DNA of 64,000 nucleotides from Paraburkholderia sp. D15 (GTDB taxonomy: Bacteria; Pseudomonadota; Gammaproteobacteria; Burkholderiales; Burkholderiaceae). Each line of letters begins with the position of its first letter. Positions within the stretch are counted from its first letter, which is position 1. This document shows positions 8,491 through 17,403 of the stretch, one piece after another. The position numbers and the translations under genes were made by a program. Below the pieces are notes generated by a model. It had not been told where the DNA came from. It worked only from the letters and a program-made list of their open reading frames with translations, and did no database searches. The DNA is taken from positions 434,001-498,000 of the forward strand of contig NZ_CP110395.1 in assembly GCF_029910215.1 (NCBI RefSeq). The letters are read 5' to 3'.

Positions 8491-9417
8491 CTACAACTCC
8501 AATTCCCAGCGCTCGATCGTCAGATCCATGCCGAAGCGGCGCTCCGGCGTCGTACCGGCCAGCGTGAAACCGGCGCGCTCGCACAGACGACGCGGTTCGG
8601 GCAACGAGCGCGCCGTGGTCAGCGTGAGTTTCGTGTAGCCCGCGCGGCGCGCGAAACGCACGCATTCGCCGAGCAGTTGCGTGCCGATGCCGTGCCGCTG
8701 CAACTCCGGTTCGACCCACAACAGCCGCACCCCCGCCACCGTCGTCGATACCCCGACGATGCACACCGAGCCCACCACCACGCCGTCCTGATCGGCGACC
8801 CAGCACATCTCGCGCAGTGGATCGGCGCGTTGCGTGTAATCGGCGACGACACGCGCGAGCAAACCCTCGAACGACCTATCCCAACCATATTGCGCGGCGA
8901 ACCACTGCGCCTGCCGATGCACCAGCCAGCCGCATTCACCGGCGCGCGGCTGCCGCAACGACACGAGTGCATGCGAGGGTTGCGCGCTGAGCAAGCGCTC
9001 GATCAGCTTCATCGACGCGATCAGCTGTTCCTGCGAGAGCGGCGTGAGACTGCCGAGCAGCGCCGAGACTTCCTCGATCGCGGCGGTATCGAGCGGCGCG
9101 TACGCCGCGTGGCCGGCGTCGGTGAGCGCGATCAGCGATTGCCGCGCGTCCGTCTCGGACGGGCGTCGCGAGATCAGATCGCGGCGTTCGAAACTGGTCA
9201 GCAGGCGGCTGAGATAACCGCTGTCGAGCCCGAGCGCACGCCCGAGCACCGAGGCCGTCTGCGCGCGTCCGCGAGAGAGTTCGTGCAGCACGCGCACTTC
9301 CGTCAGCGAGAACGCGCTCTTTGCCAAATGCTCGTGCAGCGCGCCGATGTGCTGGGTGTAGAAGCGGTTGAAATGGCGGACGGCCTGAGCGCGCCGCAGC
9401 GCCTCGGAATCTGTCAA
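8491..9417 (-). CDS. MarR-type regulator fused to a GNAT acetyltransferase
   Basis: A 308-residue two-domain protein. Residues about 10-140 form a MarR-like winged helix (VRHFNRFYTQHIGAL at the start, LGRALGLDSGYLSRLL as recognition region, DARQSLIALTDAGHA as wing). Residues about 150-305 are a GNAT acetyltransferase, with the acetyl-CoA loop seen as ELQRHGIGTQLLGECVRFAR and a late YTKLTLTTARSLPEPRRLCE segment. Fusions of this kind are known, but their substrates generally are not. The start is TTG, supported by GGGGAG six bases upstream. It is divergent from the GntR/nag operon across a 382-bp gap. That gap holds the operator and promoter listed below and one extra half-site ACTGGTAT at 9511; a TATAGT word at 9457-9462 on the minus strand may be this gene's -10. 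Confidence 0.9.
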   Translation of the reverse strand: MTDSEALRRAQAVRHFNRFYTQHIGALHEHLAKSAFSLTEVRVLHELSRGRAQTASVLGRALGLDSGYLSRLLTSFERRDLISRRPSETDARQSLIALTDAGHAAYAPLDTAAIEEVSALLGSLTPLSQEQLIASMKLIERLLSAQPSHALVSLRQPRAGECGWLVHRQAQWFAAQYGWDRSFEGLLARVVADYTQRADPLREMCWVADQDGVVVGSVCIVGVSTTVAGVRLLWVEPELQRHGIGTQLLGECVRFARRAGYTKLTLTTARSLPEPRRLCERAGFTLAGTTPERRFGMDLTIERWELEL

Positions 9418-9710
9418 TGCTGCTCCCCGGGGAATTGTTATGGTCTGGTGGCCTTCACTATATTGGAACGTATCGCATTAAAAAAGCGGCACCGACCCCG
9501 AGCGCCGCGCACTGGTATCAGAAAGGTATTGAAAGCCTGCAATTCGTCTGATAACGCGAGAACCGCAATGGGCTCCACCGGATCGCTCTGCGTGTCCCGG
9601 ATAGGGGTAAGTCCTGGTCTCAACAAACCCTTCAATATCCCGTCCCCAGGCCCTTCAGCATGCCGCAAACCCTTGCTGCGCATGGCTTTCAGCCAACCCG
9701 GACCAGACTG

Positions 9711-9732
9711 ATACCAGTTCGTTGACTGGTAT
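9711..9732. promoter_or_regulatory. Palindromic operator, probably for the adjacent GntR regulator
   Basis: ATACCAGT, 6-bp spacer, ACTGGTAT: a perfect 8-bp inverted repeat. It covers the -35 box of the promoter reading into the GntR-nag operon. A single arm, ACTGGTAT, recurs at 9511-9518. ACTGGT-type arms are typical of GntR/HutC-type regulators of amino sugar genes, so autoregulation by the gene at 9800 is the natural reading. Confidence 0.65.
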
Positions 9733-9749
9733 TATGTTGGTTATATAAT
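9722..9749 (+). promoter_or_regulatory. Sigma-70 promoter of the nag operon
   Basis: TTGACT (9722-9727), 16-bp spacer, TATAAT (9744-9749). The -35 lies inside the palindrome at 9711-9732, so a bound regulator would block RNA polymerase. The start codon of the regulator is 51 bp beyond the -10. Confidence 0.75.
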
Positions 9750-9799
9750 GGGCTCTCATTTTCGACGGCCGACTTTCCCACAACGGTCCCCGGAGCCCC

Positions 9800-10534
9800 A
9801 TGGAAACTCGCTGGTCCGCATTGATGCCTGACGCCCGCAACGTCACGCCGCTCTATTTGCAGCTCGCGCGCAATCTGGCGACGGCGATCCATTGCGGCGT
9901 CTGGTCGGCGGGGGAAGCCTTGCCGTCGGAGCGCACGTTGTCGGACGCGATCGGCGTGTCGCGCATCACCGCGCGCAAGGCGATCGAGCTGCTGGTCGAG
10001 CAGGGTTTGATCCGGCGGGCACGCGGCGCGGGCAGCTTCATCACGCCGCGCGTCGAGGATCCGTTGTCGCGCCTCACCGGTTTCACGAAGAAGATGCAGC
10101 AGCGCGGTTTCCGGCCGGACTCGGTGTGGCTCGAGCGCGATATCCGCGCCGCCAACCGCGACGAGCTGGTGCACCTCGGCCTGTCGCCGGGCGCGGCGGT
10201 GGCGAGTCTGCGGCGCCTGCGGCGCGCGGACGGCATCGTGATGGCGGTCGAGCATTCGGCGCTGCCGGTGGCGATCGTCCCCGACCCGCAGGCGATCGGC
10301 GTGTCGCTGTACGCGCATCTGGAGCAACGCGGCATGGCCGTGGTACGCGCGTTGCAGCACTTCCGGGCGGTCAACGCGTCGAGCGAGATCGCCTCGCTGA
10401 TGGATATCGAACCACGCTCGGCGCTGCTGGTCATCACCCGTATCGGGTTTAGCGCCGACCAGCGCGCGATCGAATTGACCGACACCTATTGCCGCGACGA
10501 CTACTACGACTTCGTCGCCGAATTGCGGACCTGA
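9800..10534 (+). CDS. GntR/HutC family regulator of GlcNAc use
   Basis: A 244-residue repressor-type regulator. Residues about 15-80 form the GntR winged helix (PLYLQLARNLATAI, GEALPSERTLSDAIGVSRIT, LVEQGLIRRARGAGSF). Residues about 95-240 are a UTRA ligand domain (VASLRRLRRADGIVMAVEHS, LPVAIVP, TYCRDDYYDFVAEL). Relatives such as NagR/DasR/NagQ bind GlcNAc-6-P or GlcN-6-P and lift repression. It is the first gene of the nag operon, 53 bp before nagA, with a perfect palindrome over its own promoter. It may be the regulator called NagQ or NagR elsewhere, but the name cannot be decided from sequence alone. Confidence 0.9.
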   Translation: METRWSALMPDARNVTPLYLQLARNLATAIHCGVWSAGEALPSERTLSDAIGVSRITARKAIELLVEQGLIRRARGAGSFITPRVEDPLSRLTGFTKKMQQRGFRPDSVWLERDIRAANRDELVHLGLSPGAAVASLRRLRRADGIVMAVEHSALPVAIVPDPQAIGVSLYAHLEQRGMAVVRALQHFRAVNASSEIASLMDIEPRSALLVITRIGFSADQRAIELTDTYCRDDYYDFVAELRT

Positions 10535-10587
10535 CGCCTGGCACGCGGCGCAGTCGCACCCCGAATCACGCCTGACCAGAGAGACTC

Positions 10588-11691
10588 ATGCTGACCGGAA
10601 ACATACTCACCACCGATGGGTGGATTCACGGCACGCTCGAATACGAAAACGGCCGCATCACGGCACTGACCGGCGAGCGCGTCGATCCGTCGACCAACGA
10701 CGCGCCGTACATCCTGCCCGGCTTCATCGATCTGCACGTGCATGGCGGCGGCGGTTCCGACGTGATGGAAGCGGGCGACGCGATCGAGGTGATCGCCCGC
10801 ACGCACGCGCGCTACGGCACCACCAGCCTGCTCGCCACCACCATGACCGCGCCGCGCGAGGAGCTGATGAACGTGGTCGCCGGTCTCGGCAACAACGCGA
10901 AGGTGCGCACGCCGGGCGGCGCGCGCGTGCTGGGCGTGCATCTGGAAGGTCCGTACATCAACCCCGGCAAGCTCGGCGCCCAGCCGGACGCGGCGGTCTC
11001 CGCGGTGATGGATGAAGTGCTGAAGTATCTGTCGATCGCGCCGATCCGCGTGGTCACGCTGGCGCCGGAAATCGCCGGCCACATGGAGATCATCTCGGAG
11101 ATGGCGGCGCGCGGCGTGCGCGTGCAGCTCGGCCATTCGCTCGGCACCTACGACGACGCCGTCGCCGCGCTCAAGCATGGCGCGTGCGGTTTCACGCATC
11201 TGTTCAATGCGATGTCGCCGCTGCATCACCGCAATCCCGGCCTCGTCGGCGCCGCGCTCGCGCACGCCGAATTCGCCGAAATCATCCCCGATCTGCTGCA
11301 CGTGCATCCGGGCGCGATCCGCACCGCGCTGCGCGCGATTCCGCGTCTTTACGTGGTGACCGATAGCACCTCGGCCACCGGCATGCCGGACGGCGAATAC
11401 CGCCTCGGCAGCCAGCACGTGACCAAGTGCCTCGGCGGCGTGCGTCTCGCCGACGGCACGCTCGCCGGCAGCACCCTGACGATGGATCAGGCGCTGCGCA
11501 ATCTCGTCTCGATCGGCCTGCCGATCGCCGATGTATCAAACCGTTTGTCGCGCTACGCCGCCGACTATCTCGGCATCGAAGACCGCGGCCGTATCGCGCG
11601 CGGCGCGTGGGCCGACGTGGTCGTGTTCGATCGTGAACTGGCGTTGACCGCGACTTACGTCGAAGGAGAAGCCATTGTCGAATATGCTTAA
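10588..11691 (+). CDS. nagA: N-acetylglucosamine-6-phosphate deacetylase
   Basis: A 367-residue amidohydrolase that removes acetate from GlcNAc-6-P, the first cytoplasmic step after PTS uptake. Metal and catalytic residues are in place: His50-x-His52 in FIDLHVHGG, Glu120 in GVHLEGPYINPGKLGAQ, His183 in VQLGHS, His204 in GFTHLFNAMSPLHHR, and the catalytic Asp259 in VTDSTSATGMPDG. The start follows GAGAGACTC. The last 17 bp overlap the SIS-domain gene, indicating tight translational coupling. Confidence 0.95.
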   Translation: MLTGNILTTDGWIHGTLEYENGRITALTGERVDPSTNDAPYILPGFIDLHVHGGGGSDVMEAGDAIEVIARTHARYGTTSLLATTMTAPREELMNVVAGLGNNAKVRTPGGARVLGVHLEGPYINPGKLGAQPDAAVSAVMDEVLKYLSIAPIRVVTLAPEIAGHMEIISEMAARGVRVQLGHSLGTYDDAVAALKHGACGFTHLFNAMSPLHHRNPGLVGAALAHAEFAEIIPDLLHVHPGAIRTALRAIPRLYVVTDSTSATGMPDGEYRLGSQHVTKCLGGVRLADGTLAGSTLTMDQALRNLVSIGLPIADVSNRLSRYAADYLGIEDRGRIARGAWADVVVFDRELALTATYVEGEAIVEYA

Positions 11692-12691
11692 AGAAGCGCT
11701 CGCGTCCGCCGAAACGGTCGCCGCGCAACTCGCCGATACCACGCGCGTCGAGGCGCTCGCCGCCAGGCTCGCGCAGCAGCCGCGCCATGTCGCGCTGACC
11801 GTCGCACGCGGCAGCTCGGACCACGCCGCGAGCTATTTCGCCAGCCTGACGATGAGCCGCCTCGGCGTGCCGGTCGCCTCGCTGCCGATGTCGGTCGCCA
11901 CGCTCCAGCAGGCGCCGCTGCAGGTGCGCGATCAACTCGCGCTGGCGTTCTCGCAATCGGGCAAGAGCCCGGATCTCGTCGGCACCATGGACGCACTGCG
12001 CCAGGCAGGCGCGTTGACGGTCGCCGCAGTGAATGCGCCGGACTCGCCGCTCGCCGATGCGTGCGAGTGGCATCTGCCGCTCGTCGCCGGGCCGGAACTG
12101 AGCGTCGCGGCCACCAAAAGCTATATCGCGATGCTGTCGATTTCCGCGCAGCTGGTCGCGCACTGGCAGAAGGACGCCGAATTGCTCGCCGCGCTGACGA
12201 CGCTGCCCGACGCGCTGCAAGCCGCGGGCAAGCTCGACTGGTCGAGCGCGGTCGAGGAACTGCGTGGCGTCGAGCGGATGATCGTGATCGGCCGGGGTCT
12301 CGGTCTCGCGATCGCGCAGGAAGCCGCGCTCAAGCTGAAGGAAACTTCCGGCATTCAGGCCGAGGCGTTTTCGAGCGCGGAAGTGCGGCATGGTCCGATG
12401 GAGCTGATCGATCGCGACTATCCGCTGCTGGTGTTCGCGCCGCGCGGCCCGGAACAGGCCGGTCTGCTGCAGCTTGCCCGCGACATGCGCGCACGCGGCG
12501 CGCGCGTGCTGCTCGCCGCGCCGTCCGACGTGCCGGAAGCGACGCTGCCGCTCGCCATCACCGCTCATGCGGCGCTCGATCCGATCGCCGCGATCCTGTC
12601 CTTTTACGTGATGGCCGCCGGCCTTGCCGCCGCTCGCGGGCGCAATCCCGATGCGCCGCGCCATCTCAACAAAGTCACCGAAACTCACTGA
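11675..12691 (+). CDS. SIS-domain protein, probable glucosamine-6-phosphate deaminase (NagB-II type)
   Basis: A 338-residue double-SIS protein related to the isomerase half of GlmS. The motifs ARGSSDHAASYFASL, LAFSQSGKSPDLVGTM, VAATKSYIAML, GRGLGLAIAQEAALKLKE and SSAEVRHGPMELID are present. There is no glutaminase domain, so it cannot make glucosamine-6-P from glutamine; in nag operons such proteins act as deaminases (NagB-II), giving fructose-6-P and ammonia. A TTG start at 11675 is preferred over the ATG at 11684 because AAGGAG lies six bases before the TTG and fifteen before the ATG. It overlaps nagA by 17 bp. The deaminase function is inferred from family and context. Confidence 0.88.
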   Translation: MSNMLKEALASAETVAAQLADTTRVEALAARLAQQPRHVALTVARGSSDHAASYFASLTMSRLGVPVASLPMSVATLQQAPLQVRDQLALAFSQSGKSPDLVGTMDALRQAGALTVAAVNAPDSPLADACEWHLPLVAGPELSVAATKSYIAMLSISAQLVAHWQKDAELLAALTTLPDALQAAGKLDWSSAVEELRGVERMIVIGRGLGLAIAQEAALKLKETSGIQAEAFSSAEVRHGPMELIDRDYPLLVFAPRGPEQAGLLQLARDMRARGARVLLAAPSDVPEATLPLAITAHAALDPIAAILSFYVMAAGLAAARGRNPDAPRHLNKVTETH

Positions 12692-12729
12692 CGAGAAATC
12701 AGATGCGACGTGTCGAGGAGTCCCGCTTG

Positions 12730-15303
12730 ATGAGCCAATCCGAAGGCCATATTGTTTTGCTCGCGCCCATGACCGGTCCGGTCGTGCCGCTCGCGAACGT
12801 GCCCGACCCGGTGTTTTCGGGCGGCATGTTCGGCGACGGCATCGGCGTCGATCCGCTCGAGGGCCGGCTCGTCGCACCGTGCGACGGCACCGTTACCCAT
12901 CTCGCGCGCACCGGCCACGCGGTGACGCTGGCGACCGCCGAGGGTGCGGAAATTCTGCTGCACATCGGCATCGATACGGTCGAGCTGAACGGCAAGGGTT
13001 TTGCGCCGATGGTCGAGCAAGGCGCCCACGTGCGCGCCGGCGACGTGCTGATCGAGTTCGATCAGGATCAGGTGGCGTTGAATGCGCCGAGCCTCGTGTC
13101 GGTGATCGCGATCGCCAACTCGGACGCGTTCGAGATCGTCGAGCGCGTGCAGGGCGGCGTGTTGCGGGCCGGTCAAACGCCGCTGCTGGTGCTGCGTGCG
13201 CGCGGCGGCGAAGTGGCCGACGCGGCGCGCCGCGCGAGCGCGACCAACGTCACGGAAGAAGCGCGCCGCCAGGTCACGCTGGTGCACGCGGGCGGCTTGC
13301 ATGCGCGTCCCGCCGCACGTGCCCGTGAAGCGGCACGCGGTTTCGACGCACGCGTCGAAGTGCGTTACGAAGGCCGCAAGGCGGCGATCGAGAGTGTGGT
13401 CGGTCTGCTCGGGTTGGGTGCGGGCGAAGGCGCGAGCGTCGAGTTGCTCGGCGTCGGCCCGCAGGCGCAAGCCGCGATCGACGCGATCGCTCACGAACTG
13501 ACGCGCGAAGCGCACGGCGAAGTCGAGGAAAAACCGGCACGGCAAAGCTCGCCCGCGCCTCAAGTCACCGCGGCGGCGGCAGGCGCGGCCGGCGAAACGC
13601 TGGCACCGAATACGCTCGCGGGCGTGTGCGCGGCGCCGGGCGTCGCGGTCGGCAAGCTGGTGCGCTGGGACGATGCCGACATCGATCCGCCGGAGCAGGC
13701 GAACGGCACGTCGGCGGCGGAAAGCCGCCTGCTCGATAAAGCGATTGCCACCGTCGACGCCGATCTCGGCACGACGGTGCGCGATGCGTCGCAACGCGGC
13801 GCGGTCGGCGAAGCGGGGATTTTCGCGGTGCATCGCGTGCTGCTCGAAGACCCCACGCTGCTCGACGCGGCGCGCGATCTGATCAGCCTCGGCAAGAGCG
13901 CCGGTTTCGCGTGGCGCGCCGCGATCCGCGCGCAGATCGGCATCCTGAGCAATATCGAAGACGCGTTGCTGGCCGAACGTGCGGCCGATCTGCGCGACAT
14001 CGAAAAGCGCGTGCTGCGCGCGCTCGGTTATACGAACGCGTCGGCGCGCGCGCTGCCGGACGAAGCGGTGCTCGCGGCTGAAGAATTCACGCCGTCGGAT
14101 CTGTCGACGCTGGACCGTTCGCGCGTCACCGCGCTGGTGATGGCGCGCGGCGGGGCGACCTCGCACGCGGCGATTCTCGCGCGGCAGGCCGGGATTCCCG
14201 CGCTGGTCGCGGTCGGCGACGCGCTGAATGCGATTCCGGAAGGGACACAGGTCGTCGTGAACGCGACAACCGGCCGGCTTGAGTTCGCGCCTTCCGAAGG
14301 CGATGTGGAACGCGCGCGCGTCGAGCGCAGCCGTCTCGCCGACGTGCGCGAAGCGAACCGCCGCACCTCGCAACAGGCGGCCGTGACCGCCGACGGCCGC
14401 GCGATCGAAGTGGCCGCGAACATCGCCACGCTCGACGACGCGAAGACCGCCGTCGACAACGGCGCCGACTCGGTCGGTCTGCTGCGCACCGAGCTGTTGT
14501 TCATCCACCGCGCGGCGGCGCCGACCACGGACGAGCATCGGCAGAGTTATCAGGCCATCGTGGATGCGCTGAGCGGCCGCACCGCGATCATCCGCACGCT
14601 CGACGTCGGCGCCGACAAGGAAGTCGACTATCTGACGCTGCCGCCCGAACCGAACCCGGCGCTCGGCCTGCGCGGCATTCGTCTCGCCCAGGTGCGTCCG
14701 GATCTGCTCGACGATCAGCTGCGCGGTCTGCTGGCCGTGCAGCCGCTCGGCGCCGTGCGCATTCTGCTGCCGATGGTCACCGACGCGGGCGAGCTGATCC
14801 GCATCCGCAAGCGCATCGACGAATTCGCCCGCGAGTTGGGCCGCAACGAACCGATCGAGGTCGGCGTGATGATCGAAGTGCCGTCGGCGGCGTTGCTGGC
14901 CGATCAGCTTTCGCAACACGCGGACTTCCTGTCGATCGGCACCAACGACCTGACCCAGTACACGCTCGCGATGGACCGCTGTCAGGCCGATCTCGCCGCG
15001 CAGGCCGACGGTCTGCACCCGGCCGTGTTGCGCCTGATTTCGGCAACCGTGCAGGGCGCCGCGAAGCACGGCAAATGGGTCGGGGTGTGCGGCGCGCTGG
15101 CGGGCGATCCGGTGGCGATGCCGCTGCTCGTCGGCCTCGGCGTGACCGAGCTGTCGGTCGATCCGGTATCGGTGCCCGGCATCAAGGCGCGGGTGCGCAA
15201 TCTCGATTATCAGCTGTGCCGCCAGCGTGCCCAGGATGCCCTGGCGCTCGAATCGGCACAGGCGGTAAGAGCAGTGAGCCGCGAAACCTGGCCGCTGGAC
15301 TGA
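12730..15303 (+). CDS. ptsP: Fused PTS EIIA-HPr-EI phosphotransferase
   Basis: An 857-residue three-domain protein that carries phosphate from PEP to the GlcNAc permease. The EIIA(Glc-type) domain is at about residues 5-150 with phospho-His78 in LLHIGIDTV. HPr is at about 178-265 with His191 in GLHARPAA. EI is at about 300-850 with His479 in GGATSHAAILARQAG and Cys787 in GVCGALAGDP. In the HPr part Ser222 sits exactly 31 residues after His191, as Ser46 does after His15 in free HPr. Resembles NagF of other proteobacteria. The ATG at 12730 is preferred over the one at 12703 because GAGGAG precedes it by nine bases. The next gene supplies EIICB. Confidence 0.95.
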   Translation: MSQSEGHIVLLAPMTGPVVPLANVPDPVFSGGMFGDGIGVDPLEGRLVAPCDGTVTHLARTGHAVTLATAEGAEILLHIGIDTVELNGKGFAPMVEQGAHVRAGDVLIEFDQDQVALNAPSLVSVIAIANSDAFEIVERVQGGVLRAGQTPLLVLRARGGEVADAARRASATNVTEEARRQVTLVHAGGLHARPAARAREAARGFDARVEVRYEGRKAAIESVVGLLGLGAGEGASVELLGVGPQAQAAIDAIAHELTREAHGEVEEKPARQSSPAPQVTAAAAGAAGETLAPNTLAGVCAAPGVAVGKLVRWDDADIDPPEQANGTSAAESRLLDKAIATVDADLGTTVRDASQRGAVGEAGIFAVHRVLLEDPTLLDAARDLISLGKSAGFAWRAAIRAQIGILSNIEDALLAERAADLRDIEKRVLRALGYTNASARALPDEAVLAAEEFTPSDLSTLDRSRVTALVMARGGATSHAAILARQAGIPALVAVGDALNAIPEGTQVVVNATTGRLEFAPSEGDVERARVERSRLADVREANRRTSQQAAVTADGRAIEVAANIATLDDAKTAVDNGADSVGLLRTELLFIHRAAAPTTDEHRQSYQAIVDALSGRTAIIRTLDVGADKEVDYLTLPPEPNPALGLRGIRLAQVRPDLLDDQLRGLLAVQPLGAVRILLPMVTDAGELIRIRKRIDEFARELGRNEPIEVGVMIEVPSAALLADQLSQHADFLSIGTNDLTQYTLAMDRCQADLAAQADGLHPAVLRLISATVQGAAKHGKWVGVCGALAGDPVAMPLLVGLGVTELSVDPVSVPGIKARVRNLDYQLCRQRAQDALALESAQAVRAVSRETWPLD

Positions 15304-15408
15304 AGGCGGAACGCCACGCAGTCCACGACGGGCTTCGCATCGTCATGACGTAAAGCCAGAAAATTTAACGACAACAGTCGACCACGAGACAAAGGATTGG
15401 AGGTATCG

Positions 15409-17211
15409 ATGGATGGGAATCCGTTTCTGAAGATTCAGCGCCTGGGACGCGCGCTGATGCTGCCGATCGCGGTGCTGCCGGTTGCCGGCCTGCTGCTGCG
15501 CCTGGGTCAGCCCGATGTGTTCAACATCAAGATGATCGCCGACGCCGGCGGCGCGATTTTCGACAACCTGCCGCTGCTGTTCGCGATCGGCGTGGCGGTC
15601 GGCTTCGCGAAGGACAACAACGGTGTCGCCGGTCTCGCGGGCGCGATCGGCTATCTGGTCGAAGTCGCGGTGATGAAGGACATCAACGACAAGCTCAACA
15701 TGGGCGTGTTGTCGGGGATCGTGGCGGGGATCGTCGCGGGGCTGCTGTACAACCGGTACAAGGACATCAAGCTGCCCGACTATCTCGCGTTCTTCGGCGG
15801 GAAACGTTTCGTGCCGATTGTCACGGGGGTGGTCTGTCTCATACTCGGGATCGTGTTCGGCTACGTGTGGCAGCCGGTGCAGGCCGTGATCGATACGGCC
15901 GGCCACTGGCTGACCACGGCGGGCGCGCTCGGCGCGTTCGTGTTCGGCGTGCTGAACCGTCTGCTGCTGGTCACGGGTCTGCATCACATCCTCAATTCGC
16001 TGACGTGGTTCGTGTTCGGCACCTTCACGCCGCCGGGCGGCGCCGCGGTGACGGGCGACCTGCATCGCTTCTTCGCGGGCGATCCGACTGCCGGCACGTT
16101 CATGACGGGCTTCTTCCCGGTCATGATGTTCGGTCTGCCGGCCGCCTGTCTGGCGATGTTCCATGAAGCGCCGAAGGAGCGCCGCGCGGTGGTCGGCGGC
16201 CTGCTGTTCTCGATGGCGCTCACCTCGTTCCTGACGGGCGTGACCGAGCCGATCGAATTCAGCTTCATGTTCCTCGCGCCGGTGCTGTACGTGATCCACG
16301 CGCTGCTGACGGGCCTCTCGCTCGCGATCTGCTCGGCGCTCGGCATTCACCTGGGCTTCACGTTCTCGGCCGGTGCGATCGACTACGTGCTGAACTACGG
16401 TCTGTCGACGAAGGGCTGGATGGCGATTCCGATCGGCATCGTGTACTCGGTGGTGTACTACGGTCTGTTCCGCTTCTTCATCCGCAAGTTCAATATGGCG
16501 ACGCCGGGCCGCGAACCCGCGGCCGCCGACGAGCAGGTCGATTCGTTCACCGCGGGCGGCTTCGTGTCGCCGGTGGCCGGTGCGGCCGTGCCGCGTGCGC
16601 AGCGCTATATCGCCGCGCTGGGCGGGGCGGCGAATCTGTCGGTGGTGGATGCCTGCACGACGCGTCTGCGTCTGTCGGTGGTGGACTCGAACAAGGTCTC
16701 CGAGAACGAACTGAAGACGATCGGCGCGCGCGGCGTGCTCAAGCGCGGTTCGACCAACGTGCAGGTCATCATCGGGCCGGAAGCGGACATCATCGCGGAT
16801 GAAATTCGCACCGTGATCGCGCAGGGTGGCGGTGAGGCGGCCAGGCCGGTGGCGAGCGCGGCGGTTGCCGCGCCCGTGGCCGCTGCGTCCAGCGCGGCTG
16901 CGGCTACGGCGGCTGCCGGTGGGCAAACGCAAGGCGGCCCGCTCGATCCCGATCCGCTGCGCTGGCTTGCCGTGTTCGGCGGCGCGGGCAACGTGGTGTC
17001 GCTGGATGCCGTCGCGGCGACGCGTCTGCGTATCGTCGTGCGCGATCCGTCGGCGGTCGATCGTCAACGTCTGGCGACGCTCGACACCGCGTGGATTTCG
17101 GCGGATACGTTCCATATCGTCGTCGGCGATGCCGCGCAGCGTTATGCGGCGGTTCTCGCCACGCGGCTGTCGCAGAACGGCGGCAGCGGCGCGGCGCCGG
17201 TGCCGGCATAA
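15409..17211 (+). CDS. nagE: GlcNAc-specific PTS permease, EIIC-EIIB plus degenerate second EIIB
   Basis: A 600-residue permease. Residues about 5-370 are the EIIC channel (LGRALMLPIAVLPVAG, LLVTGLHHILNSLTW, GVTEPIEFSFMFLAP). An active EIIB domain follows at about 395-470 with phospho-Cys416 in VVDACTTRLRLSV. After an Ala-rich linker a second EIIB-like domain (about 515-590) carries the same TRLR and FHIVVGDAA landmarks, but Ala536 replaces the cysteine, so it cannot be phosphorylated there. E. coli NagE has an EIIA in this place; here EIIA comes from the preceding gene. The ATG at 15409 follows GGAGG by five bases. A bidirectional terminator follows. Confidence 0.93.
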   Translation: MDGNPFLKIQRLGRALMLPIAVLPVAGLLLRLGQPDVFNIKMIADAGGAIFDNLPLLFAIGVAVGFAKDNNGVAGLAGAIGYLVEVAVMKDINDKLNMGVLSGIVAGIVAGLLYNRYKDIKLPDYLAFFGGKRFVPIVTGVVCLILGIVFGYVWQPVQAVIDTAGHWLTTAGALGAFVFGVLNRLLLVTGLHHILNSLTWFVFGTFTPPGGAAVTGDLHRFFAGDPTAGTFMTGFFPVMMFGLPAACLAMFHEAPKERRAVVGGLLFSMALTSFLTGVTEPIEFSFMFLAPVLYVIHALLTGLSLAICSALGIHLGFTFSAGAIDYVLNYGLSTKGWMAIPIGIVYSVVYYGLFRFFIRKFNMATPGREPAAADEQVDSFTAGGFVSPVAGAAVPRAQRYIAALGGAANLSVVDACTTRLRLSVVDSNKVSENELKTIGARGVLKRGSTNVQVIIGPEADIIADEIRTVIAQGGGEAARPVASAAVAAPVAAASSAAAATAAAGGQTQGGPLDPDPLRWLAVFGGAGNVVSLDAVAATRLRIVVRDPSAVDRQRLATLDTAWISADTFHIVVGDAAQRYAAVLATRLSQNGGSGAAPVPA

Positions 17212-17320
17212 GCGAGGGTGGCGTGGGTGGCGTGTTGCGAGTTGCGCGTCCGGCGCGACACGCCGTGCGCCATACCGCGCACGGCACGTAGTACGCCGTA
17301 ATTGATAAGCCGCAAATACA

Positions 17321-17352
17321 AAACGGCACCTTGAGCGATCAAGGTGCCGTTT
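17321..17352. terminator. Bidirectional terminator between nagE and the cyd operon
   Basis: AAACGGCACCTTG and its exact complement flank a 6-nt loop. A-rich sequence on one side and T-rich on the other let it serve the converging nag and cyd operons. Confidence 0.85.
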
Positions 17353-17403
17353 GCGTTTCAACTCGCCGGCGCGTGGCCGGCATCGAGTCGGGTTCAACCG
17401 CGG

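Noticed and set aside
12061..12729. A long open frame upstream of the EIIA-HPr-EI gene in the same phase
   Set aside because: It overlaps the SIS-domain gene in another frame and gives Arg/Ala-rich sequence without family similarity; the ribosome site at 12715-12720 supports the start at 12730.
13000..15000. Long minus-strand open frame opposite the EIIA-HPr-EI gene
   Set aside because: Arg/Ala/His-rich translation typical of antisense frames in GC-rich genes; no recognisable motif. The same applies to long frames opposite uvrA, nagE, cydAB and the TPR gene.
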